Part shown: piece after piece, positions 55,225-64,000 of the stretch | Layout of the letters: every line of letters begins with the position of its first letter | Position numbering within the stretch: position 1 is the stretch's first letter | Assembly: GCA_021234155.1 (NCBI GenBank) | Contig: JAJEKV010000063.1 | Span: forward strand, 8,144,095-8,208,094 | Length of the DNA: 64,000 nucleotides | Source: Isoetes taiwanensis | Lineage: Eukaryota > Streptophyta > Lycopodiopsida > Isoetales > Isoetaceae | Direction: 5' to 3' | Notes under the pieces: model-generated | Told to the model about the DNA's origin: nothing | Databases searched by the model: none | Seen by the model: the letters and a program-made list of their open reading frames with translations, nothing else | Translations under genes and position numbers: made by a program

Positions 55225-57290
55225 GGGCTTTTCACACGACCAGAATGTCTTATATTTACAAGAAATTTATCACGGCGGCCCCGCCGAGAACATTTCTTTG
55301 GTTCCAAACTTGTGACGTTGGACCCACTATTAACGTTGCCCTTCTTTCATATATTTAAGTGGTATCGATCTTGAGGTTTTCAAGGTTCTGCCTAATTTGA
55401 ACTCCTGTGATGTGACCATGTGTACACACTGCTTGGAATAATCCACTTTTATTTCTAGAACAAATAATAATGCAAAAATGTCTTGAACAGTAAATATCCT
55501 TAGGAGTATCATGTGATGCAACTGATGCATTGTCTTAGCAATATTTTCCTTGTTTGCCTTAACTCTATTCTGATAGAAATGGATTTTAAATCATGAAGAT
55601 TATTTCTAAACTTGTAAGGTTGGACCCACTATTAACATCTAAGGTTTGGTAATATAATGCCTGTTTAGCAATGATGAATTTTTGGATTCTACTTTGTAGT
55701 GATTTATAACTTAGGGATAACATAATATTTTAACCTTTGGTAGTGACACTAAATTTGTATTTCATTGCTTGTTTTTTCAGTCCCGAGATTATAACTATTA
55801 TAGCCATATGCATTTTCATGAGTTTGCATGTTGAAAATATTGTCAGGGTCCTCCCAACTCCAAATTAACATGGAGTATGAATATTGGTGACTTAGGGTAC
55901 TTTGGAGCATTCAAAATATTATTGCGATAGTCTAGATTTAGAAATGCTTGGAATACTGTTAGAATGTTGGCACGAATATCAATATCACATCTTATTCTAG
56001 ACACTTAGGGCATAGCACTTTCAGCCCACCTTATACTAATACAATTTGTAGAATTCCTATGGTATATTATTTGGTGGTGCATTAGAAATAGTTCTGGACC
56101 ATAAATTTAATCCACTCACTAATATTACAGACAGCTTCGAAAAATGTAACTGCTTCTGTAAATTTGATGGTTGTTAATTAGCATTCGTGCCACTTACATC
56201 ACAATATAAATAGTGCAAAAATATACCCACTACTGGTGCTGCAATATCAAGTAATTTTTTCTTTCTAGAAATCGCAAGTCTGTTATTTTTTCATTTTTTT
56301 CATGCTCTCCTATTTTCAATCCTTGGCTCCATTCCCTTCCTGCCGAATTGCCGGATCACTCATCTGTAGGAAGGGTTTATTATTTTTTCGAATCCTTGTG
56401 TTCTCAACGTCTTTTATCTTCTAATGAATATTGCAAAAGCTTTGGCCGGATTCAGCCGGATTGCTGCAAAACATCTGTTGAAAAAGAGCTCTAGCTGCAT
56501 GAATCCATCATAAACATAATATGTAAGGTGGATGACCATAAATATATATCCGTCATGTTAGCCGGAGTGATTTTAATCTTGCAAAACATATTGCACCCAA
56601 CAATGAAGGGCATTGAATGCAATGAGCAACTATATGCAGTAAATAAATATTGACCTTTCTTATTACAAATAGATACAATTCCTGGTTGTAGTTAACGAAA
56701 GCATTGAGTGGTGGTTGACCTCCAATTTCCAAAAGATGGGAGGACTAGCATTTCTTGAGAGAACTAAACGCATATAGCTGACTTTGGACACCAAACAAGA
56801 ATATAAGTTGTTAATTTTCTTGTGCATCAACCATCCAACTTGTTAGAAAGCTGTCAATGTAACTTTCTCATTGCAAAGCACCAATCAAGTCCTGTTCTCA
56901 TTTGAACTTTATTTGTCGTGTTTTCTTCTTCACCTTACTAAGTCTATACACTGCACTATTTACATCTTGTTGAGAATCAAAAACGTTCTTTGTGGAAAAC
57001 GAACTTTGTGTTTGACTCTTGTGAAAATCTCCTTGATAATTTTTCTAGTTCTTTAGGAGCTGGTCCGCAATAGAAGACATCTAGATGAAATAAAACGATA
57101 CCCAATTTACTATATTAGGTCAAGCATGAAACATAGAAATAATGTATATGCGTTAGAAAGTTATGTGATAAACATAGAAGCCAGCCTACCAATCTTTGCA
57201 CCCGTATGGGAAATCGCAAGTCTCATAAATACTTTTACCCAATTAGGTCTTGAAAAATGCGCTCTGGCCTGCAGAACCATCATCAGCATC
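55225..57290. other. AT-rich intergenic DNA, no gene
   Basis: Contains one copy of the CACTA-like end motif (TTACAAGAAATTTATCACGG, CGGCC, at 55256-55280) and a repeated block TTGTAAGGTTGGACCCACTA, TTAACAT near 55613 with a related TTGTGACGTTGGACCCACTA near 55310. Otherwise nothing was recognised on either strand. Confidence 0.45.
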
Positions 57291-57818
57291 TCATGCAGCC
57301 ACTGTTTCTCCAAGAAAAGAAGAATTCCATACCCATGTTCCTGAAACAATATCTACACCAGTTTTTGCATGGTGTAAAGCTTGAATCATTGCTATAAGAG
57401 CAGACCTAACGTCCCCTTCTTCATGGACACTGGTTAAGTAGTTATGTATTTCTATGATTGCCTGTCAAATGTGACATTACTATCATTTCTTGCAAAATAG
57501 TCTCTAGCTTGACTAAAACTTGATAGTGTTGTGCAGTAATTCATATCTGGTGGTCTGTCTTTGCAACTTCATTCATTATCCCTTTAAACCATTCAAAGAT
57601 GAAGAATTTTTATGGAAACATACCTCAGATTGGGGAAGCAAAGGAACGAGAAAAGCTAAGCCTGTCATGGCTGCTGGACTTCCCTCTTTGGCTATGGAGG
57701 TCTGAATGGCTGTCTTAAACGTTAATGCAAGAATCGACCCGTTTGAAGCTATATCAATCCTTTTGAAGCAGAAATCGGCTTTTTGAAGCAGATAATGCGA
57801 CCATCGACTCCTTAGCCC
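57291..57818 (-). CDS. Two spliced exons of an unrecognised gene (partial)
   Basis: Minus strand. Exon X, 57818-57624, is bounded by CACAG and GAG-GTATGT and reads [49 protein letters not shown]. Exon Y starts at 57461 after TTTGACAG and reads [52 protein letters not shown], ending either at TGA 57293-57291 or at an inner GTATGG donor. The phases match (0/0), and both exons are free of stops, which supports a real gene rather than chance. I do not recognise the family; the hydrophobic, Ala-rich text could be part of a helical repeat protein. The first exon and 3' exons were not found, so it may be a fragment. Confidence 0.45.
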
Positions 57819-57952
57819 CTGTGAATACACAGACTTGCAAGGATCTAGGGTGCAGAGAATCAGCAGGAAAGCAATGAAAATAGAAGGAAAAAAAAACGCA
57901 GGAGCCCTTACCTTATTCCCCTATTCCACATATATAAGCCAAGTTTCCTTTT

Positions 57953-57980
57953 GAGCCACCGGATTGAACCGGTGGCGACA
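57953..57980. repeat. Short GC hairpin
   Basis: GCCACCGGATTGAACCGGTGGC is a perfect 8-bp stem with a 6-base loop, upstream (minus sense) of the two spliced exons. The role is unknown. Confidence 0.6.
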
Positions 57981-59855
57981 TGATGCTGCTTCTATCAAAT
58001 CCGGCGGCGTCATTCTTGCAGCTGCAAGGTTTCTGCTGCCAGGCATCATCCGATCTTCGATGCCTCTGTTCCTCTTTTGTGGCAAGGCACAGAGAAGTGG
58101 CACAGATATCAGGGATTGCTTGAAGAGCAAAAATGGGGAAGATGTGCAAGACTTTTGGGAATTTTAAATTTTTGTTATTTTCTTAAGTACACGTGTTGTG
58201 CTGAGGTTTTTTTTTTTTTTGAGACGGAAATTCATCTTATCTTATCTTATCTTTATACAAGAATTTAGCGCCAGCGGAGCCGGCGCCCTATGGACCCCTA
58301 GGTGCTGAATTAAAATACGATTATAACAAAATATACTTTTTGAGACGTCAATATCGCAAACTAAAATTTCAAGAGCTTGTGTACGAAAAACCATATTATG
58401 TATGTTCTATTATAACTAAGGAACATGGCAATATTGCTAAATTTGGGAGTGAGGATATGGAGTTGAAAATGTTAGTAATTGCATTCTAAAAGCCTTGTAA
58501 GCATGCCTTCGGATAACTTAGCAAGGCTTTGTGCATTCAAGAACCAAATTATGTACGTTTCATTATAATTAAGGAGCATTGCAATGGAGCCGGTGCCTTG
58601 TGCATCCAACAATGTAATAAATAGTTTGATATTTAGTGCAATGATATATTGTGTTTTGTGGTGTACATAGCGTGTACATTGCGTTAGAACATTGTAGATA
58701 GGAATACTTTGTGTTTTTTATACTTTCTCTTCATATTTGTAGTTGAGTTTTAATGCACTCCTTGTAGATAGGGACAATTTGTGTTTTTTTATACTTCCTC
58801 CCCTGGGAGTTGAACCCGGGTGTAACCCTCGGTGCGGCGCCCATCATGTAGAGGGAGCATCGGTCTACGAGGGAAACGGTGTTCCATCTACATCTTGGGC
58901 ATGAGATGGAGGGAGTGGGTTTTTATTTTATTTTATAGACGCTTACCTTATTTATAGAATCAGTCCCTTGTAGACGACGTTCGTTGTAATTTTCTCTGTG
59001 TTTGACTCGTCAAGAAGGATCAAAACATCTTCTTTTTTTCACACGCGTGTGAGCGTTGTGTACAATTGTTCGTGTGAAGATTCTGTTTGCTAGATTCTTC
59101 TCGCATGTGAAGATCCCTGTGAAGCTTAGTAGAACTGCTGGCTAATTATTTGGTCAATCTCGGCAAACTCTCATTCAAGTTCTGGTGAAATATCTATCAA
59201 ATTCGTGGTTGAATACTAACTTGTGGTCAAATTCACAAGTAAGTTTTAACTAACTTGTTAGTTGAACCTTCGTCTACCGATTTGGCTGAGCGCACAAAGT
59301 TACATGCTCTGCCAATACCCTATGCACTTTTGGGGAATGAATCCAAGTGCGTCCGGCATGTAGAGCGAGTATCAGTCCTCGTGTATCAAGAGATATAGGG
59401 GATCAAAATTTTGAGCTAAAATATGTCCTTCTTCTTCCTTTTTTTTTTGGCCGGATTCCCCTCGCGTGTGACATTGCCCATGAAGCCTAATCAAACCACC
59501 GGTCAATCATGTGACCACCCCCCTTGACCAAACTCTCGTTCAAGTTGTGGTGAAAGTCGTGTTTGAGCATCTAATTAAACTCAAGGTCAGTTGCTTGGTT
59601 CAAATTAAAAGGATTCTCATATGGTTATGTTTTCAGCTCAATTTCTTGTTGAGAAAACTTACTGCACATTTGTCCTTTGCATTGTTTTTCTTCGGCTCTA
59701 ATTCCGATGCGATGTTTTAATGTTTCAGAGTAAAATGATTCGATATCATAACATGATGGGAGATTTTGTTGTTGAGCCCTGATTTCCATAAGCTAGATAC
59801 TTGCAAATCCCAAAATATCCATCAAACCCATTGTCAGAAGTTTGTAAGCCAAGGG
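57981..59855. other. Intergenic DNA, no gene
   Basis: A T tract with GAGACGG and TTATC repeats at 58207-58252 runs into ACAAGAATTTAGCGCCAGCG, GAGCCGGCGCC, a further relative of the CACTA-like end motif. 58.80-58.95 kb has a minus-strand B-box-like GGGTTCAACTCC without a convincing A box. Nothing else was recognised. Confidence 0.4.
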
Positions 59856-59858
59856 AAA

Positions 59859-60480
59859 AATGGAACAAAGATGAAAGTTGCAACTTGGGGATGGAACAAA
59901 GATGAAGGCTGCAACTTGAGGAGTCATTGTCAAGGATCGTAGTTGAAATTGATCTAAGAGTGTAAGAACTCATGATTCATTACCAATTTTAGTTGGCTAA
60001 TATGGCATTTAGTTGATCATTCATGAGTATGCACAGTATCTAGTATGTCATTTCATCTACCTCTATGTTTTATAATCTCATACCATGTTGCGTTTGAATT
60101 ACAAATTTTGCATTGCATTGTTAAGGATTGTGGTTGAAATTTGTCTAAGAGTGTGTGATTTATTAGCAATTTTATAATCCATACCATACAATATCATATA
60201 TAGGATCTTTGGATATGACACGAGAAACCATGGTCAGGCGAAAAACGCATTAAAACTCTTTCTAAACTCCTACTTGCTCATTGAGAAATTTAGTATTCTT
60301 TCTTCATTGCGTTTGAAATACAAATTTTGCATTGCATTGTTGAGGATCATAGTTGAAATTTGCCTTAAGACTGTAAGAACTCATGATCTATTAGCAATTT
60401 TGTTTGCCAACATGGCATTATCATATATAAACTCTTTGGATATGACACGAGCAAGTATGAGTAGGTGCAAACAGCTTTGA
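59859..60480. repeat. Degenerate repeat: 30-bp tandem plus three 200-bp copies
   Basis: GGAACAAAGATGAA, GTTGCAACTTG is doubled at 59861-59918. A block with TTGTCAAGGATCGTAGTTGA, AATT, CTAAGAGTGTAAGAACTCAT occurs near 59925-60012, then diverged near 60090-60235 and 60305-60475. The last two share TACAAATTTTGCATTGCATT, ATCATATATA and CTTTGGATATGACACGAG. Confidence 0.75.
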
Positions 60481-60561
60481 AATATTTTATGCTAAGTGGT
60501 ATTAATGTTGGATGACATATCTTATGCATAAGGGCGTTGATAAATAGATTTAGAACACTAG

Positions 60562-60706
60562 GAATAGAATAGAATAGAATAGTTTTTTTAACGTCCACGA
60601 AGACCAATAGGTCATGGGACCCATACAATGGGCTAGTACAATCATTACTACCTCGAAAGGTTTTCAAGGGAAAAACCTTTGCAGTAATGATGATACTAGA
60701 CAACAA
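60562..60706 (-). mobile_element. SINE-like copy, minus strand, GAATA tail
   Basis: GGAATAGAATAGAATAGAAT, AACGTCCACGAAGACCAATA, GGTCATGGGACCCATACAAT, GGGCTAGTACAATCATTACT and CGAAAGGTTTTCAAGGGAAA with AACC match the family in reverse. It is one of the best preserved GAATA-tailed (TATTC on its own strand) copies. The part with TAGGATTTAAAAA is deleted. Confidence 0.85.
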
Positions 60707-61700
60707 CATATTTTATGCAATGAGTGAAAGATGTTGAAACAATAAAACAATTGCTTATTTAAATTATTGGGAAAAAAGTGAGCACTGCTAAATCAGATGC
60801 CTCACCACTGACTGGAACCCAGCGGAATAGACGGCGGGAGTTGCAGCTGCTCTGTTAGCTTGGTTACCGCCACTCATTGCCATGTGGCATTGCCACACTT
60901 TTGAATGCAGCTCAAGAGTACGGCAACGGTTTTGGGCAATCAACATGCAATAAGAACACTGATTTTTTTCTTTATAGAGGAGCTTCAATATGAATCCGAT
61001 TTGGTCGAAACTTCAATGTAAATTCGCAGATGTGGTTCATCAAGTTTTTGTCATTTATTTATCAATGGCGGCAGCATCAATTATCTTGCGCTGCATATAG
61101 CTCACCAAACATAGCAAACTGGAGAGCTATGGTAAAGGATAATTAGATCCTCTCCTAATCAAAGCCAAGACCAGCTAATTACACAGTGGATTTGGATGAA
61201 TGGTAATGGATTTGGTGACAATCAAGAGTGAATGGTTTTGTAACAAAAAAACAACACTGTTTCATCACTTTGCCAAGGTTTATGAATGATAAGAATCCTA
61301 GCTGGGACATCTTTACTATGCAACTGGAGGGTTGGCCGACTCGGATGACTCCATCCTCATTCAGAGCAGTTTTTAAAATGCACGTTATTACATCAGCCAC
61401 AAGGGCCAAAATATTCACAAGATGAAAGATGGCATTTACCATGATAATAGAACATTCTTAACATCTCAGGCAGAAGCTTTTATGCACAGATAGAAGTTCC
61501 CCATGAGTGTGGTTGATCTTCTGAAAAGATCAGCCTAAGCACATAATGAAAAACATAAGATTCTTTCCATGTCATCATGGTGACAAATGATTTCATGTAC
61601 TTCGTTGGTCCTTGCAACTGACGTACATGCTTTGTTCTAGTCATCCAACTGGTTTAACTCAGCACAAGTACAAAAATATTTCAAGCAGCAGAAATGAGTG
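60707..61700. other. No gene recognised
   Basis: Short open frames on both strands (for example minus 61179-61442) show no known domain. This interval may hold 3' introns or decayed 3' exons of the ABC1-type kinase gene, but I could not identify any after 61782. Confidence 0.35.
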
Positions 61701-61701
61701 G

Positions 61702-61876
61702 ATTGGTTAATCACGTCAGCACATGATAAAAGCATCTTGGCAATAGCTTGTTTCATTGATGCTCCTAACGATTTTGTCAACCTAGAATCTAGCAGAATAT
61801 CTCAGCACATGATAAAAGCATCTTGGCAAAGCTTGTTTCATTGATGCTCCTAACGATTTTCTCAACCCAAAATCTA
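61702..61876. repeat. About 80-bp tandem duplication inside a kinase exon
   Basis: CAGCACATGATAAAAGCATC, TTGGCAA-AGCTTGTTTCATT, GATGCTCCTAACGATTTT, TCAACC and AATCTAGCAGAA occur at about 61718-61797 and 61802-61880. The copies differ by one base gain or loss (CAATAGCTTG against CAAAGCTTG) and by a few substitutions. Its effect is described under the kinase gene. Confidence 0.92.
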
Positions 61877-63324
61877 GCAGAACAGGATGAAAGGGTGCTT
61901 CTCTTTTTACCAACAAGTTACCTGAAATAAGATGATACTTTTATAAGTGATGGTCTAGAAAACAGACAAAGAAAAGAGCATACCAGGATGTGGGTCAGCA
62001 TTAAAGAAGCCATCTACATATATTTGATGAGCATAAGCACGTGTGATTGTTTCTATAAGGGCTTGCTTATCCACACCTAACTTATCCAAGCTAGCCAAAT
62101 CGCTAATCCGGATACCATCCATATATTCCAGCACAAGCATTTTCTCTGATGACTGGGTCATGGTATTGCGGTAGATGACTGGATCCAATTAGGAAATGCT
62201 TTGAATCTATTGCACACACATTCTCGCAAGAGTTCCTTGCAGAACCATTTAGGAGAACAGATTTCAGGGCGCCAAGATACTTCGATATTTTCCTTTATCT
62301 GTGGATTTCTTTGGGACACTTTAGAGTCTCCTCTCTTCAAGCCAAGCACATTGACTGAGGATATCTTAGGTGGGATTTTTAGGTTCTGTTCAATACAAAA
62401 AAATGCTTTCTTTACTTGCCCCTAAATCATGAATTAAAAGGAAAAGATTCTAGTGTCTCCTCAGAAAAACCACAACGCCAACAGTTAATGTTTCATCAAT
62501 AACTTCTGCATGGAAATTTTGAGAGTGGTGGACCAGGCTTCTGCCCATTATCCACAATTTCCCACACCTACTGGACGGCACCAACCAAGGCATCATTCAG
62601 CCGTGTAACAATGGTACCACCACATTTTAAACTTTTATCCATGAAGATAGCCTGAAAGATGCTTAGATCTTTTATAATCCCAAAGCTTGTGCTTGCTATG
62701 GTCCCTTTCCCTCTCTTGTCTATCAGTTCTTCCGAGATTTTATGTATCGAAAAGCACTTAAAGGACATAACTTTCTCGTCCCGGTCATGACGATTCTCCA
62801 AACTAAGGCCAAGAGACCAAACACAAACGTTCAAAATCCTGGCCTCTCTCTAAGTGAAGCCAACTCTTCAGTGTTGCTGAGATTAAACACCTCCAGTATG
62901 GCATTCATAACCAACTAACCAGCTCCAGCTGACAAACATCAATTAATCAAACCAGCGGAGAAGTTTTAGACATAAATTATATAAGCAGATTGTGCAAAAA
63001 TCCTGCAGAAATAGCTAGACATAATATCCTTATGTACATACCAGCCTCTATATTAAAATTCAACTCCTTGGTTATTTCTGTACACCAAGCATCCACCACA
63101 GGGCTGAAGTCATAATCCGGTTCCGCCCATGCAATCCACTCAACTATCTTACGAGCATTTTGTAAATCCTGCAATTAGCAATAAAACCAATGACCTGAAG
63201 TTTCATGTCCATTGAGCAAATTCAATCAACAAACCTGAAGAATGCACTCTTTTATGCCTTTATGCTGAGCCTTGATCACGACTTCCATGCTATCCTTAGT
63301 GCGGGCATGATGGACTTGAGCAAT
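61782..63324 (-). pseudogene. ABC1 (aarF/UbiB-type) kinase gene, partial and disrupted
   Basis: Minus-strand exons: 63324-63235 (IAQVHHARTKDSMEVVIKAQ, with the ATP-contacting Lys in VVIK), 63168-63042 (DLQNARKIVEWIAWAEPDYD, then EITKELNFNIEA), 62178-61984 (SSEKMLVLEYMDGIRISDLA, GFFNADPHP) and 61921 onward (GNLLVKREAPFHPVLLDFGL). QVH, VVIK, NADPHPGN and LDFG are typical of ABC1 kinases, usually plastid or mitochondrial in plants. The text is close to the plant subgroup with NARKIV-WIAWAEP. Two defects: the exon expected between 63042 and 62178 (ENTR... to PEV) is not found, though the remaining exons still join in frame; and the last exon holds an 80-bp tandem duplication with a lost base, giving a stop at 61784-61782. 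Upstream exons lie beyond the window or in the repeat-rich DNA at 63.4-64 kb. It is probably a pseudogene; a spliced variant is possible. Confidence 0.8.
62190..62960 (-). pseudogene. Retroelement-like coding relic in the kinase intron
   Basis: In this intron the minus strand carries long, broken coding-like text: SNTEELASLRERPGF (across a frameshift), SFKCFSIHKISEELIDKRGK, MDKSLKCGGTIVTRLNDALV, a possible zinc motif NCWRCGFSEETLE, and PKWFCKELLRECVCNRFKAF. The CWRCG..EETLE pattern resembles the zinc-binding end of plant LINE ORF2. The exact element is not recognised. Its position between the second and third kinase exons coincides with the missing kinase exon. Confidence 0.4.
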
Positions 63325-63566
63325 CTGCATTAAGAATAATTTTGAGAGGTGAAATTCTGCAGCTGTTGACCGGGTTTTTGGCACCCAGTCAACATGAAAA
63401 AAGAGAAAAGAAAGAGAACCATTGGAAGGGGGGTCGATTATAAAGCCCAAATGTTGTAAAGGTCTAAGGCATCAAAAAATAAAAAAAGGGGCCTAGATCT
63501 AGTTATTTAAATTTAAGGGCTTTTAAGATTTTTTAGTGGTTGAAGAGGGGTACATTATCTAAGGCT

Positions 63567-63735
63567 AAGATGAAGAGGCAAGATCAAAGGTGGAGATTAA
63601 AAAAGGCAAAAATTAAAGGTTGAGATAAAGAGGCAAGATCAAAGGTGGAGATGAAGGGGTCGAAATTAAAGGTTGAGATGAAGAGGCAAGATCAAAGGTG
63701 GAGATTAAGAGGCAAAAATGAAAGGTCAAGATGAA
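63567..63735. repeat. Minisatellite of purine-rich units
   Basis: GATGAAGAGGCAAGATCAAA and GGTGGAGATTAA are followed by AGGCAAAAATTAAAGGTTGA-type text. Three to four imperfect units of about 46-50 bp occupy 63567-63735. The plus strand is almost pyrimidine-poor. It lies upstream (minus sense) of the first visible kinase exon. Confidence 0.85.
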
Positions 63736-64000
63736 AATTAATGTTTATAAAAGATTCTTGAGGAGCACGAGCTCCTCCTCTTGCCTTGCTCCAAGTTCTT
63801 GGGATGGTGGCAGCTCCTCCTTGAACTGGATCAAAGGCCCCTCCATGGTTCAGAGACATGGAGGGACCCTCTTGTATTTTAAGTTCGTGCTTATATGAGA
63901 TTTCTTTGGGCCCAAAGTCATTTGTCATTCTTCTTCTCTTCAAATCTATTATTTCACACTGATTTTATATTGCAAGCTTTTTTATTTCATATTGCAGCAT

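Noticed and set aside
58800-58960. tRNA gene or tRNA-derived SINE (minus strand) with B-box-like GGGTTCAACTCC
   Set aside because: No A box at the right distance and no tail or second copy in the window.
1-64000. CRISPR arrays, bacterial operons, organelle-derived inserts
   Set aside because: No regularly spaced repeats with unique spacers, no rRNA or organelle genes, and gene structure is spliced and plant-like throughout.

Overview
This is nuclear DNA of a land plant, most likely one with a large, transposon-rich genome. The evidence is spliced plant-type genes (a U-box/ARM protein, an RNA m5U methyltransferase, an ABC1-family kinase, a plastid malonyltransferase relic), a plant telo-box, and long AT-rich stretches made of decayed LINEs, SINEs, MITEs, a Pif1-helicase (Helitron-type) relic and a Mutator-like element. 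I cannot fix the lineage (fern, gymnosperm or angiosperm) from sequence alone. There is no operon structure, CRISPR array or bacterial signal.

Layout. 1-9.2 kb: a decayed LINE (ORF1-like, endonuclease with SDH motif, reverse transcriptase with YADD, zinc-binding end, A-rich tail). It is split by a SINE at 2.2 kb and by about 2.8 kb of foreign DNA at 4.7-7.5 kb. 9.2-11.5 kb: repeats. 11.5-12.2 kb: broken LRR receptor-type gene. 12.57-13.88 kb: Pif1/Helitron helicase relic. 14.7-22.2 kb: two direct copies of a 1.8-kb segment; only the second carries a 322-bp MITE and a 2.43-kb Mutator-like element. 22.8-24.5 kb: intact U-box/ARM E3 ligase. 24.7-36.3 kb: repeats shared with each other, a foldback element with TTAA flanks, and a malonyl-CoA:ACP transacylase pseudogene (31.5-30.7 kb, minus). 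36.7-37.7 kb: short unrecognised coding remnants. 38-43.3 kb: poly-T-linked short repeats and a 1.35-kb tandem array of a tRNA-related unit. 45.5 kb: BAHD acyltransferase fragment. 48.7-49.6 kb: GC-rich LINE fragment (minus). 50.3-51.5 kb: an unrecognised ORF, a large hairpin and short tandem repeats. 51.7-55.1 kb: a complete ten-exon RNA m5U methyltransferase gene (minus). 57.3-57.8 kb: two spliced exons of an unrecognised gene (minus). 59.9-60.5 kb: degenerate repeat. 61.8-63.3 kb: an ABC1 kinase gene (minus) with a missing exon and a frame-breaking duplication.

Two genes look functional: the U-box protein (protein ubiquitination) and the methyltransferase (RNA modification). They are not obviously linked in function. 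The commonest thread is one SINE-like family, seen in at least a dozen places on both strands. It has a shared 3' block but a different 4-5 base microsatellite tail from copy to copy. Several copies can be dated relative to duplications because uninterrupted sister sequences are in the same window.
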